The position numbers were made by a program, and so were the translations under genes. The notes under the pieces were generated by a model that made no database searches, was not told where the DNA came from, and saw nothing but the letters and a program-made list of their open reading frames with translations. Positions 44,220 through 52,565 of a stretch of DNA of 64,000 bases are shown here, one piece after another. The stretch comes from Flavimaribacter sp024343425 (lineage in GTDB: Bacteria > Pseudomonadota > Alphaproteobacteria > Rhizobiales > Rhizobiaceae): the NCBI GenBank assembly GCA_965227645.1, contig OZ245773.1, positions 2,108,001 through 2,172,000 on the forward strand, given 5' to 3'. Position 1 is the stretch's first letter. Every line of letters begins with the position of its first letter.

Positions 44220-45635
44220 TCACTCGGGCGGTCGGGTAAACATGTAAAGTGCTGCAAGTCCGACTACGACTGGCAAGAGCGGGGCTGCGAAAACCGCTGA
44301 AGCTATTGGCTCCGGTCTGCCTCCAGCATCCATCGCGGCTATGCCGGATGAATTGGCGACGATCCCCAAATAGGCTGCGCCGAAGGCGAATCCCAGTCTC
44401 TGAACCGTTGGCATAGCGCCAGATACTCTACTGACGTCATCCTCATTCGCCGTCTGTGTCGCTACTCTGAGGATGAACGTCCACGCCATTCCGTAGCCGC
44501 AGCCCATGAGAACTGCGGATATGAAAATGAACCATATCGGGCCATGCGGAATGGACCAGGCCAGGCAGGCGATACTTGTCGCGACGATGCACATCCCGAT
44601 GGCCGCCATCGTCCTGTCGTGTCGCTCCGAAATACCGGATACGATCACCGCCATGACCGACCACGCGACGGACTCGCACAAAAGCACAGATCCTGCCGTC
44701 AGAACGGATACGCCGTGCACGGCCATCATGAGAACTGGCCCGTAAAGTCCGATTGCAATCGTAGCCGCTGAAAAACAGAATACGACTGCAAGAGCAGCGT
44801 TTGTCGCCCGTCTGACATCGACGGGATTTCTGGGAAGCAGCCTGTTATTACCCGACGCCATATCGAGCTGTAAAAAACGGACAAGAAGCAGGAGGGCGAG
44901 CGCCACGAAGGCGGTCGTTTTGAGTAACGACACCTCAATGCCGGCCCAGGCGATGGAGACAATGGAAGCGGTCAACCACAGCAAACGTCGGATTGGAAAC
45001 GGACTGTTGTCGTGGATGCCTGCAGCGGTGCTCCGGATGTGTCTGCTTGATGAAATCCAGATCGCCAGGAATATGCCTTGTCCGGCGAAGGCGAAGAATC
45101 CGGCTCTCCATGAAAGATATTCAACAAACAGCGCGCCAAGAACCGGTCCTACGAACGATGCAACGCCCCATAGCGCCGAGATAACCGCAATGACACGGCC
45201 CGTCAGACGCGACGGAAACAGGGTCGCAATGGATACAAAAGACATCGCCATCATGCCGCCGCCGCCGAACCCCTGGAGCAATCGGCCAGCCAGAACAATA
45301 TTCATGGATGGAGCAACAGCGCTGACCAGACAGCCAACCGAAAAGAGAAACGCAGCCACAGCCATTGGCGTCTTTACGCCATAGCGCGTTGTCAAGAGAC
45401 CGCTGGCTGCGCCGGAAACAATGGACCCCACTTCATAGAGAGCAATATTCCAGGGCAACGCGCCAATTCCGCCGATGTCAGCTACAATTGCCGGCATCAT
45501 GGTGGCGACAAGCAATCCATCAGCGGCGTGCAACCAGATCCCGAGACACACAAGAACAAGCGCTGACGCGTGATCCGTTTTGATAAGTTCGCGCCAACGA
45601 ACCAGTTCTTTACCGCTTGTTTCCACAATTTCCAT
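44220..45635 (-). CDS. MFS transporter
   Basis: The 471-residue inner-membrane protein has about 13-14 predicted helices and a DHA2-like layout. Motif A-like residues appear after helix 2 (SGLLTTRYGVKTPMAVAA), and GRLLQGFGGGGMMAMSFVSI and FPSRLTGRVIAVISALWGVA lie in helices 4-5. These transporters export drugs or metabolites using the proton gradient. The ATG at 45635 is chosen over a GTG at 45653 because GGTGG lies seven bases upstream. It is convergent with amaA and divergent from the aldo/keto reductase gene. The substrate is unknown. Confidence 0.9.
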   Translation of the reverse strand: MEIVETSGKELVRWRELIKTDHASALVLVCLGIWLHAADGLLVATMMPAIVADIGGIGALPWNIALYEVGSIVSGAASGLLTTRYGVKTPMAVAAFLFSVGCLVSAVAPSMNIVLAGRLLQGFGGGGMMAMSFVSIATLFPSRLTGRVIAVISALWGVASFVGPVLGALFVEYLSWRAGFFAFAGQGIFLAIWISSSRHIRSTAAGIHDNSPFPIRRLLWLTASIVSIAWAGIEVSLLKTTAFVALALLLLVRFLQLDMASGNNRLLPRNPVDVRRATNAALAVVFCFSAATIAIGLYGPVLMMAVHGVSVLTAGSVLLCESVAWSVMAVIVSGISERHDRTMAAIGMCIVATSIACLAWSIPHGPIWFIFISAVLMGCGYGMAWTFILRVATQTANEDDVSRVSGAMPTVQRLGFAFGAAYLGIVANSSGIAAMDAGGRPEPIASAVFAAPLLPVVVGLAALYMFTRPPE

Positions 45636-45767
45636 CCAGTCGCCACCAATCACAGATTCGGAAATGAGCGTGACTTTACGAGCTCAACTTAACTTGAGGT
45701 CAAGGATGTTCATTCATTTGTTTTTAAACCGAGACGTCAATAATGGCGCAATACTGTTTCACAACTG

Positions 45768-45779
45768 ATGATATATCAT
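45768..45779. promoter_or_regulatory. 12-bp perfect palindrome, candidate operator
   Basis: ATGATATATCAT lies in the divergent gap between the MFS and aldo/keto reductase genes, 68 bases before the reductase start. Its place is right for a GntR- or TetR-type operator, but no regulator gene is adjacent. Confidence 0.35.
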
Positions 45780-45846
45780 TACGATAGCGATTAGCCGGCT
45801 TTTTCCTGCGCCAGTCAGTTTGAAATCAATCACATCGGAGAGGTCT

Positions 45847-46830
45847 ATGAACAAGAGAATGCTTGGAAAGGATGGACCTCTGATAGGCGCTGTAGGGCTC
45901 GGTTGCATGAGCTTTGCAGGCTTTTACGGCGCGACAGATGAAGCAGAGTCACACCGCACTCTTGCTAGAGCGGCTGAATTGGGAGTTACGCATCTCGACA
46001 CCTCCAACATCTATGGAGCCGGCCTCTCCGAAAGTGTGATCGGCAGCTTCTTGAAGTCGCACCCGCACCGCTTCTCGATTGCGACGAAAACTGGAATTGT
46101 CGCCGGGCCTCCAAGGAGCTTCAATAATTCGAAAGACCATATGCGCAATACCCTTGAGGAATCGTTGCGCCGTCTCGGAGTCGACCATATCGACTTGTTT
46201 TACGTCCATCGTCGAGATCAAACCATTCCGATAGAGGATGTCACCGGATTCTTGGCGGATTTCGTCGCTGAAGGAAAAATTGGAGGCATAGGTTTTTCAG
46301 AGATTGCACCGTCTTCGTTGCGTCGCGCAGCGCAGATACATCCTGTTCGGGCAGTTCAGAGCGAATACTCCCTATGGACACGCATTCCGGAACTTGGATT
46401 AATTCAGGCTTGTGAAGAGCTTGGCGCAGCCTTTGTCGCTTTCTCTCCGCTTGCACGCGGAATGTTTGCCGACGAGATCCCGGATCCTGCTGCATTCACC
46501 GTACGCGACTTTCGCCACGAAAACCCTCGGTTCACCGAACCGAATTTCAGCTACAATTGCAAAGCTGTTCAGACGTTTATCGAATATGCCAAAGAACAGG
46601 GCGCGCACCCCGCATCGATGGCGCTTGAATGGGTGATTAGACAAGGCGACCATATCATAGCCATTCCCGGGACGCGCACTGCAAGCCACCTTGAACAGAA
46701 CGCGATCGCAGGTGAACTCAAGCTTACTGACGAACAGTTGCTTGCAATCGAAAAGCTGCTTCCGGCAGGCTTTGCTCACGGTTTCCGCTACACGGAAAAG
46801 CAATTGATTGGCATCGAGCAGTATTGTTGA
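45847..46830 (+). CDS. Aldo/keto reductase
   Basis: The 327-residue NADPH-dependent oxidoreductase has a TIM-barrel with the AKR signatures. GLGCMSFAGFYG is near the N-terminus, THLDTSNIYGAGLSE supplies catalytic Asp and Tyr, FSIATKTGI supplies Lys, and DHIDLFYVHRRD supplies His. The C-terminal IPGTRTASHLEQNAIAGEL binds NADPH. It resembles the YajO/pyridoxal-reductase-like bacterial group. GGAGAGG stands seven bases before the ATG at 45847, which decides the start over the upstream ATG at 45820. It is a single gene; its physiological carbonyl substrate is unknown. Confidence 0.92.
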   Translation: MNKRMLGKDGPLIGAVGLGCMSFAGFYGATDEAESHRTLARAAELGVTHLDTSNIYGAGLSESVIGSFLKSHPHRFSIATKTGIVAGPPRSFNNSKDHMRNTLEESLRRLGVDHIDLFYVHRRDQTIPIEDVTGFLADFVAEGKIGGIGFSEIAPSSLRRAAQIHPVRAVQSEYSLWTRIPELGLIQACEELGAAFVAFSPLARGMFADEIPDPAAFTVRDFRHENPRFTEPNFSYNCKAVQTFIEYAKEQGAHPASMALEWVIRQGDHIIAIPGTRTASHLEQNAIAGELKLTDEQLLAIEKLLPAGFAHGFRYTEKQLIGIEQYC

Positions 46831-47237
46831 GAATGCTATGTGCAGCAAGCCATCTTCTATATGAAATCCGTTGTGGTCGACTGACAGTGCAACTGTTGCA
46901 AGTGTAATGCAGTATGACTATAAGATTCACAGATTGTTACGTCGCGAAACTATTTGGTATTACTCTGTCATACGATGTTTGTTGGTGAAAATCGGACGCT
47001 AGATGAAAAAACCAAACACTCGTTCAACACCCGCTTCTGGCCGGTACCGTAATATTGTCAATGGTCATCGCCGACTTGCCAAAATCTGCCGGAGTAATTC
47101 ACCTGTTGTGCGAAGAATGCGTTTGAGGCGTATGCAAAAACTAGCTGCTAAAAAGAAGACAGAAGAATAAGTCCACCCCCCACCTTCCCCGCCACCAGAA
47201 GAGCTTCCGCCGCCAGAGAATCCGGATGAAATGCTGG
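46831..47237. other. AT-rich gap with two overlapping candidate small ORFs
   Basis: The first 170 bases after the aldo/keto reductase are AT-rich and hold no ORF I can support. The second half contains a 58-codon minus-strand ORF (47065-47241) and a 55-codon plus-strand ORF (47003-47170) that overlap; at most one is likely real. Confidence 0.45.
47003..47170 (+). CDS. Possible 55-residue very basic protein
   Basis: The ORF starts MKKPNTRSTPASGRYR and ends LAAKKKTEE, with many Arg and Lys throughout. It could be a small nucleic-acid-binding protein. No clear ribosome site precedes the ATG, and it overlaps the minus-strand candidate at 47065-47241, so support is weak. Confidence 0.2.
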   Translation: MKKPNTRSTPASGRYRNIVNGHRRLAKICRSNSPVVRRMRLRRMQKLAAKKKTEE

Positions 47238-47241
47238 TCAT
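47065..47241 (-). CDS. Possible 58-residue Gly/Ser-rich small protein coupled to the dipeptidase gene
   Basis: The ATG overlaps the dipeptidase stop as ATGA and has GGGATGG just upstream. The product begins with a Gly/Ser-rich tract (SSGFSGGGSSSGGEGGG), then a hydrophobic stretch YSSVFFLAASFCI and a basic tail RLKRILRTTGELLRQ. The coupling pattern supports translation, but length and the low-complexity start leave doubt. It is unlike any family I know. Confidence 0.33.
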   Translation of the reverse strand: MTSISSGFSGGGSSSGGGEGGGWTYSSVFFLAASFCIRLKRILRTTGELLRQILASRR

Positions 47242-48038
47242 TCCATCCCGGGCGGATCGCTATATCCGTACCAGGCGACTTCATCTGTCCCAGCGCTGTT
47301 GACCACGTAGAGTTGCGTACCACGGTCGAAATGCCAGAATTCCTGAGGGTAATTGATGAAGCCTGACTTCGTCATTGCCCAATGCAGCAATCGTCTGTTG
47401 CACAACGGTGGGTGATCGGCGTCGCATTTCCCGTCGGATAGCAGGTATTCGAAAGCTGCTGTGGCCGTATAACCGCATATTTCATCAAAGCCAGACCCCA
47501 TGTCCAGAAGTTCGCCAGTGGCAAGTGAACGCAACGTCAGGTCCACCGCCCCGCCCGTTGCGTGGACCGGCCAAGTCTGAGGATCGTCCTTTTGAAACCG
47601 ATGCGGATTGGAAACATATTTGATGACTTCATGGAAAACCGCAGCGTCGTTCATTTCGGGATGTCGCTGACGAACATCACACTCGACATGACGCCACAAC
47701 GCCTTTTGCGCCTCGACAGTACGATAGGCGTCCCAGACAAAAACCTCCGCATCATATTGCTTTAGACAAGTATTGGCATGGCGCAGCGACTGCAGAACGC
47801 TCGCTCTGCACCATATCTCGGGAAGGCTGCCAGGCACCCTGTATCCATACGGGGGATTTTCGCCGTCATCCTGATAATAGTAGGACTTTCCTGCGATGCC
47901 GGAGCCCTTCAGGCAAACAAGTGGTTCGGTGTACCGAGGATCCGCGTTGTTTATCGGCACCCCGGAATAGCCGCCGGCGTCGCCGCAACCGGACATTGAA
48001 GGGACAGGGACAGAATATGGATCAATGAGCTGGCTCAT
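47238..48038 (-). CDS. M15 family D-alanyl-D-alanine dipeptidase (VanX/DdpX-like)
   Basis: The 266-residue zinc peptidase has the VanX-type motifs. FVWDAYRTVEAQ contains the Arg of the catalytic site, HATGGAVDLTL supplies zinc-binding His and Asp, and EFWHFDRGTQ supplies the base Glu and third zinc His. Such enzymes cleave D-Ala-D-Ala, for cell-wall recycling or nutrient use. No signal peptide is visible, so cytoplasmic action is likely. The start is the ATG at 48038, with GGAGA nine bases upstream; the upstream TTG is too close to that site. It begins two bases after the soxR stop, so the two genes form one transcript. No vanA/vanH-like genes are nearby, so resistance is not implied. Confidence 0.88.
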   Translation of the reverse strand: MSQLIDPYSVPVPSMSGCGDAGGYSGVPINNADPRYTEPLVCLKGSGIAGKSYYYQDDGENPPYGYRVPGSLPEIWCRASVLQSLRHANTCLKQYDAEVFVWDAYRTVEAQKALWRHVECDVRQRHPEMNDAAVFHEVIKYVSNPHRFQKDDPQTWPVHATGGAVDLTLRSLATGELLDMGSGFDEICGYTATAAFEYLLSDGKCDADHPPLCNRRLLHWAMTKSGFINYPQEFWHFDRGTQLYVVNSAGTDEVAWYGYSDPPGME

Positions 48039-48040
48039 GC

Positions 48041-48514
48041 TCAAGTCTCCTCATATTCCGATGTGTCACCGAGCAGATAACGCGGTCCTGCGCCGCCTTT
48101 TCCCGCCTTGTCATCCGGATTTAACAATGCGCATGCCCGCAAAGAAAGACAGCCACAACCAATACACCCGTCGAGACTGTCCCGAAGCCGTGTCAGGCGT
48201 TCGATACGGCCATCCAGCTCTTTTCTGAAATTCCGGCTTATCTTGCTCCAGTCCTTCTTGTTAGGCGTCCTTTTCGCAGGCAAAGCCGCAAGTTGATCGC
48301 GGATTTGCTCAATCGTAAATCCAAGTTGTTGTGCGATTTGAACAAAGGCTAAACGTCTTATATCCGACCGGACGAACCGCCTTTGCCCTGCAGCGTTTCT
48401 TTCCGAGGTCAGTAGACCGGCGGCTTCATAAAAGCGTATCGCTGAAACACTGATGCCGGTTCGTCCGGCAAGGTCTCCAATTCCGATCGTCTTCATGAGC
48501 GCCATGAATATCAT
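48041..48514 (-). CDS. soxR: Redox-sensitive transcriptional activator SoxR
   Basis: The 157-residue MerR-family regulator has the winged HTH IGDLAGRTGISVSAIRFYEA and a dimerisation helix. The SoxR iron-sulfur cluster motif CIGCGCLSLRAC (CX2CXCX5C) lies near the C-terminus and holds a [2Fe-2S] centre that senses redox-cycling compounds. I start it at 48514, where AAAGGA lies seven bases upstream; later in-frame ATGs at 48505 and 48496 are possible. It is followed two bases later by the D-Ala-D-Ala dipeptidase gene. No SoxR operator could be assigned by eye in the short gap to the divergent lyxose isomerase gene. Confidence 0.93.
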   Translation of the reverse strand: MIFMALMKTIGIGDLAGRTGISVSAIRFYEAAGLLTSERNAAGQRRFVRSDIRRLAFVQIAQQLGFTIEQIRDQLAALPAKRTPNKKDWSKISRNFRKELDGRIERLTRLRDSLDGCIGCGCLSLRACALLNPDDKAGKGGAGPRYLLGDTSEYEET

Positions 48515-48648
48515 ATTGATATCCTTTGAGTTGATTTTCAATCACTCGAGCTTGCTCTGGCGAAAACTCGTAAGCAGGGCGTGTATCCAGAACTCAAATT
48601 CCCGTTCAGGCATTGCCACGCCGAGTACGAAATTATAGATGGACCGTG

Positions 48649-49314
48649 ATGAAACGATCAGAAATTAACACTATTCTTCGCGAAGGCGACGCGTTTATAC
48701 GCGATCACGGCTTTAAGTTGCCGCGCTTTGCCTCGTTCACTCCGGATGAGATGCGGGCACTTGCCGATACGGCGATATTTCATAACAGGCTTGGCTGGGA
48801 CGTTACCGATTATGGAGAAGAACGGTTTTCGGAATATGGCCTTTTTCTCTTTACGATTAGAAACGGCAACCTCGAGGATTTAGCGAAAAGATCCGGCATG
48901 CTTTACGCTGAGAAGATCATGATATCGCGCGATAGCCAGATTTGCCCCATGCATAGCCACTACTCGAAAGTAGAAGATATCATCAATCGCGCAGGCGGCG
49001 AGCTTGTATTGGAGTTGTACGGCTCGCACGATGACGGTTCCATCGATCGTGAAAGGGGCGTGGACGTGGCCGTCGACGGCATGGTGCGATCGATACCCGC
49101 CGGAGACAAATTGCGGCTCATGCCTGGCGAGAGCGTAACACTTGTGCCAGGCGTTTGGCATGCCTTCTGGGCTGAGCATGGCGATTGCATGATTGGCGAA
49201 GTGTCCACGGTCAATGACGACCTCAATGACAATTGGTTCGAAGAGGAAATCGGACGCTTCTCGGAGATAGATGAGGACGAGGAGCCGTGGCGGCTGCTCG
49301 TTTCCGACTATTGA
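48649..49314 (+). CDS. D-lyxose/D-mannose isomerase family protein
   Basis: The 221-residue cupin-fold protein matches the D-lyxose isomerase family. ICPMHSHYSKVEDIINRAGG supplies the two His and the Glu that bind the metal, and LVPGVWHAFWAEHGDCMIGE supplies the third His. The family interconverts D-lyxose and D-xylulose, and often D-mannose and D-fructose. A fructokinase-type gene follows 28 bases after the stop, so isomerisation then phosphorylation of a ketose is a consistent pathway. The start at 48649 fits the family (MKRSEINTILREGD). It is divergent from soxR. Confidence 0.87.
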   Translation: MKRSEINTILREGDAFIRDHGFKLPRFASFTPDEMRALADTAIFHNRLGWDVTDYGEERFSEYGLFLFTIRNGNLEDLAKRSGMLYAEKIMISRDSQICPMHSHYSKVEDIINRAGGELVLELYGSHDDGSIDRERGVDVAVDGMVRSIPAGDKLRLMPGESVTLVPGVWHAFWAEHGDCMIGEVSTVNDDLNDNWFEEEIGRFSEIDEDEEPWRLLVSDY

Positions 49315-49342
49315 GTCTCTATCGAATGATGGATTTCTAAAA

Positions 49343-50281
49343 ATGTACCTCGTTTGCGGCGAAGCACTGTTCGATTTCTTCCAGACTGATCGGCCCGAGG
49401 GCGTGAACGCCGTCTACGATGCGCGCATTGGCGGTTCTCCCTATAACGTCGCCATGGGGCTCGCCCGGCTAAAAGCGTGCACGGCGCTGTTTACCGGCGT
49501 TTCTGGTGACCTGTTTGGCGACCGCATCGCCGAAACCATGGAGAAAGAAGGCATCGACAATTGGGCCGTCGTGCGAAAGGATGCGCCAACAACCTTGAGT
49601 TTTGTTGGGCTTGATGCCCAAGGTTCGCCTGCATACGCTTTCTTTGGAAACGGAGCCGCCGATCGTTCACTTGCGCCTGAAGATCTGCCGCCCCTGCCCC
49701 CATATGTCGAATGGCTTCATTTCGGATCCTACTCTCTCGTGACGCCCCCGACTTCTTCAACGCTCTTCAGCCTTCTTGAGCGTGAAAAAGGCCGTTTCAT
49801 ATCTCTCGACCCAAATGTTCGTCCGACAGTTGTCTCCGACATGTCAGTCTGGGAGGCGCGGATAACGGCAATATTGCCTTTGATAGACCTGGTGAAGGTC
49901 AGCACCGAAGACCTGTCGATGCTTTATCCGGACAGAGATCCGTTGGATACGGCGCAGTCCTGGCTGGGGGAAGGACCGCGCCTCGTCGTCGTCACCGATG
50001 GCGGGAATGAAGTGATCGGACTGACTGAAAGTGGCATTCATCGCGTCGCGGTTCAGAACACCGAGATTGTCGATACTGTCGGCGCCGGAGACACATTTAT
50101 GGCGATGCTTATGTATCTTCTAGGAAAGGATGGTAATCCCTCGCAAAGGGTGGATTCTCTCGATCACGATCGGCTTTCCAGCATCCTCGACATCTGCGCG
50201 CGCGCGGCTTCTTTAACGTGCACGCGTCGCGGCGCTGATCTGCCCCGTCTTGATGAAGTACGCCCCTTCCTCAAGGATTGA
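49343..50281 (+). CDS. PfkB family carbohydrate kinase (fructokinase-like)
   Basis: The 312-residue ribokinase-fold enzyme begins MYLVCGEALFDFFQTD, has the N-terminal substrate region GGSPYNVAMGLARLKA, and ends with the PfkB signature VDTVGAGDTFMAMLMYLL, whose Asp is the catalytic base. The pattern SPYNVA with GEALFD is that of bacterial fructokinases. It would phosphorylate the ketose made by the upstream isomerase. I start it at 49343 because the longer in-frame extension overlaps the isomerase gene and lacks similarity. It is convergent with the DUF6362 gene, 15 bases apart. Confidence 0.88.
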   Translation: MYLVCGEALFDFFQTDRPEGVNAVYDARIGGSPYNVAMGLARLKACTALFTGVSGDLFGDRIAETMEKEGIDNWAVVRKDAPTTLSFVGLDAQGSPAYAFFGNGAADRSLAPEDLPPLPPYVEWLHFGSYSLVTPPTSSTLFSLLEREKGRFISLDPNVRPTVVSDMSVWEARITAILPLIDLVKVSTEDLSMLYPDRDPLDTAQSWLGEGPRLVVVTDGGNEVIGLTESGIHRVAVQNTEIVDTVGAGDTFMAMLMYLLGKDGNPSQRVDSLDHDRLSSILDICARAASLTCTRRGADLPRLDEVRPFLKD

Positions 50282-50296
50282 GCGTATCCTGCTGCT

Positions 50297-50869
50297 TTAA
50301 CTGCGCTGAACAGTTCGCCGCTTGGGCAATTCGGCGTTGATCGCAGGCTTCGCGTTTTCCTGCATCCAGTGATTCAAGTGCTTATGTTCACCTGAACGAG
50401 CAAACGGTCCGTCTTCCCCCCATTGCTTGCTAGCCATTTCAGTGTTCGCGACGTGCGCCGCATTGAGTTGTTGGGAAATTTTCGCGCAAATTTGAGTAAT
50501 TTTTCTGCGCAGGCCGCGTTCTGTGTAGCCCTTAATTCTCGCCAGCACTGCCAGGGTGCATCCCTTGCCGCATTTGATCCTCGCCCACTCGTAGAGAAGT
50601 TCCCGCTCAGCCTGGTCCGGCAAAGCATTGATCCATTCCCAGCACGTCTCCATCCTGTCCAGTGCTCCAGGCGTCGGCGCGCGCCTGTAGCGTGGCCTTG
50701 ATGCGCCATAAGCCGCATGTTGGTTGAGGATCGTATCCGGCATGGAATTGTGTATGCCAGCCGGACCGTGTGCACGTGGACAAAGCATCAATGTTTCAGC
50801 CGCTTCGATAACTCTGTTCTCGACTGCTTTTATCGTCCAAGCCTGAAATTGTGTTTCTTGCAATGTCAT
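50297..50869 (-). CDS. DUF6362 family protein (phage-associated)
   Basis: The 190-residue protein has the DUF6362 core: an N-terminal helical part (TIKAVENRVIEAAETLMLCP) and the later MEACWEWIxxL-type stretch ETCWEWINALPDQAERELLY. An HTH-like tail TLAVLARIKGYTERGLRRKI follows. The family occurs mostly in alphaproteobacterial phages and prophages, and its function is unknown. Here it is isolated, with no phage structural or integration genes beside it. The ATG at 50869 with GGGGA upstream is favoured; an earlier in-frame start would add about 33 residues that overlap the GMC gene. Confidence 0.72.
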   Translation of the reverse strand: MTLQETQFQAWTIKAVENRVIEAAETLMLCPRAHGPAGIHNSMPDTILNQHAAYGASRPRYRRAPTPGALDRMETCWEWINALPDQAERELLYEWARIKCGKGCTLAVLARIKGYTERGLRRKITQICAKISQQLNAAHVANTEMASKQWGEDGPFARSGEHKHLNHWMQENAKPAINAELPKRRTVQRS

Positions 50870-50954
50870 ATCCCCAAAAAGAACAAAAGATGAACATAAT
50901 GCAAGGAGCGCAGGAGTCAAACATTCGAGGCGATATACGGTAAATCGACCTGGA

Positions 50955-52565
50955 TCAGGACTTGTCATCCTGTATGATCATATCGCTTGCCTTCTCGGCG
51001 ATCATGACGGTAGGTGCGTTTGTGTTGCCTGATGTTATCAGTGGCATTACGGAGGCATCGACGACTCGCAGTCCGTCAACTCCACGTACTTTCAGTCGGT
51101 TGTCGACGACTGCAGCTTCATCATTTCCCATTTTGAGCGTGCCGACCGGGTGAAATATCGTGGTGCCTATGTTGCCAGCGGCTCCTATCAGCTCATCGTC
51201 GGTCTGACAGTCCGATCCAGGCAGATATTCCTCTGGGCTGTATTTGGCCATCGCCGGCTGCTGCAGAATGTTACGTGTAATTCGGATCGCGCGCACTGCC
51301 GTCTGCCTGTCCGCCTCAGTGCTGAGATAGTTAGGGGCAATGACAGGAGCGTCGCGCCAATCGGCTGATCGCAGGCCGACGTATCCCCGGCTATGTGGTC
51401 TCAGATTACAGACCGAAGCGGTGATCGCCGGGAAATCGTGCAACGGATCACCAAACTTGTCGAGTGAAAGCGGTTGTACGTGATATTCAAGATCAGGCGT
51501 TTCGAGTGACTGTTCAGATTTGACGAATGCGCCAAGCTGGCTGGGCGCCATGGACATCGGTCCGGACCGCATCAGGGCATACTCCATGGCGATCGATATC
51601 TTGCCGAATAAATTTGAAGCGCGCTGATTGAGCGTCTTTGCATTACTGATGCGGAAAATCGTCCTGAGTTGAAGGTGATCCTGAAGATTTTTTCCTATTG
51701 CGTCGTTTGCGTGGATGCATTCGATGCCAAAATCAGAGAGAACTGTTGGAGGCCCTAATCCGGACAGCATCATCAATTGCGGAGAATTAACGGCCCCTGC
51801 GCTCAGCAAGACTTCATGGCGGCATTCTGCAACAAAGTCTCGTCCGTCGCGGGAAAACTCCACGCCGGTTGCCCGCTTCTCACGGATGACAAGCCGCGTC
51901 GCCTGGGCTTTTGTAACGACTTCCAGGTTCGGACGCGAGCGGACTGGCTTGAGAAACCCTCGAGCCATGTTCCATCGAAATCCATTTTTCTGATTGACCT
52001 GAAAGTAGCTGCAACCTTCGTTGTTGCCGCGGTTGAAGTCATCAACTTTCGGGATCCCTGCCTGCTCGCAGGCATCCCGGAAGCTGTCGAGCACGTTCCA
52101 TCTGAGCCGCTGTTTGTCGACGCGCAGTTCACCTCCGCGTCCATGGAGGCTGTCATCTTCAGCCAGATAGTGGTCTTCGGATTTCAGAAAGTACGGCAGC
52201 ACGTCGTCCCAGCCCCAGCCAGCATTGCCGAGTTGCCGCCAGCGATCATAGTCAGACGCCTGACCGCGCATGTAGATCATGCCGTTTATGGAAGAGCAGC
52301 CGCCGAGAATCTTGCCGCGCGGATAGGCTATCGAGCGCCCGTTGAGGCCTTTTTCCGACTCTGTTCGAAATCCCCAGTCAGTTCGCGGATTGCCGATGCA
52401 GTACAGGTATCCGACCGGTACTTTCACCCAGATGTAGTCGTCATTCCCCCCGGCCTCAAGAAGCAGTACTTTTCGGTCGGGGCGTTCGGAGAGCCGATTT
52501 GCAAGCACGCATCCAGCTGATCCTGCGCCGATGATGATGTAATCGAACTGTTCTGCGGAATTCAC
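50955..52565 (-). CDS. GMC family oxidoreductase (choline dehydrogenase-like)
   Basis: The 536-residue flavoenzyme has the FAD motif YIIIGAGSAGCVLANRLSER at the N-terminus, GKILGGCSSINGMIYMRGQA typical of GMC signature 1, and AGAVNSPQLMMLSGLGP of signature 2. The C-terminal FHPVGTLKMGNDEAAVVDNR carries the catalytic His, and SGNTNAPTVMIAEKASD ends the domain. It oxidises an alcohol, perhaps choline or a polyethylene glycol-like or aromatic alcohol. No betaine aldehyde dehydrogenase or BetI-type regulator is adjacent, so choline is not assured. It has an independent promoter region of about 400 bases upstream. Confidence 0.92.
   Translation of the reverse strand: MNSAEQFDYIIIGAGSAGCVLANRLSERPDRKVLLLEAGGNDDYIWVKVPVGYLYCIGNPRTDWGFRTESEKGLNGRSIAYPRGKILGGCSSINGMIYMRGQASDYDRWRQLGNAGWGWDDVLPYFLKSEDHYLAEDDSLHGRGGELRVDKQRLRWNVLDSFRDACEQAGIPKVDDFNRGNNEGCSYFQVNQKNGFRWNMARGFLKPVRSRPNLEVVTKAQATRLVIREKRATGVEFSRDGRDFVAECRHEVLLSAGAVNSPQLMMLSGLGPPTVLSDFGIECIHANDAIGKNLQDHLQLRTIFRISNAKTLNQRASNLFGKISIAMEYALMRSGPMSMAPSQLGAFVKSEQSLETPDLEYHVQPLSLDKFGDPLHDFPAITASVCNLRPHSRGYVGLRSADWRDAPVIAPNYLSTEADRQTAVRAIRITRNILQQPAMAKYSPEEYLPGSDCQTDDELIGAAGNIGTTIFHPVGTLKMGNDEAAVVDNRLKVRGVDGLRVVDASVMPLITSGNTNAPTVMIAEKASDMIIQDDKS

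Noticed and set aside
47238..48038. Vancomycin resistance gene cluster
   Set aside because: Only the dipeptidase is present; there is no ligase (VanA type) or lactate dehydrogenase (VanH type), and such dipeptidases are common in Gram-negative bacteria.
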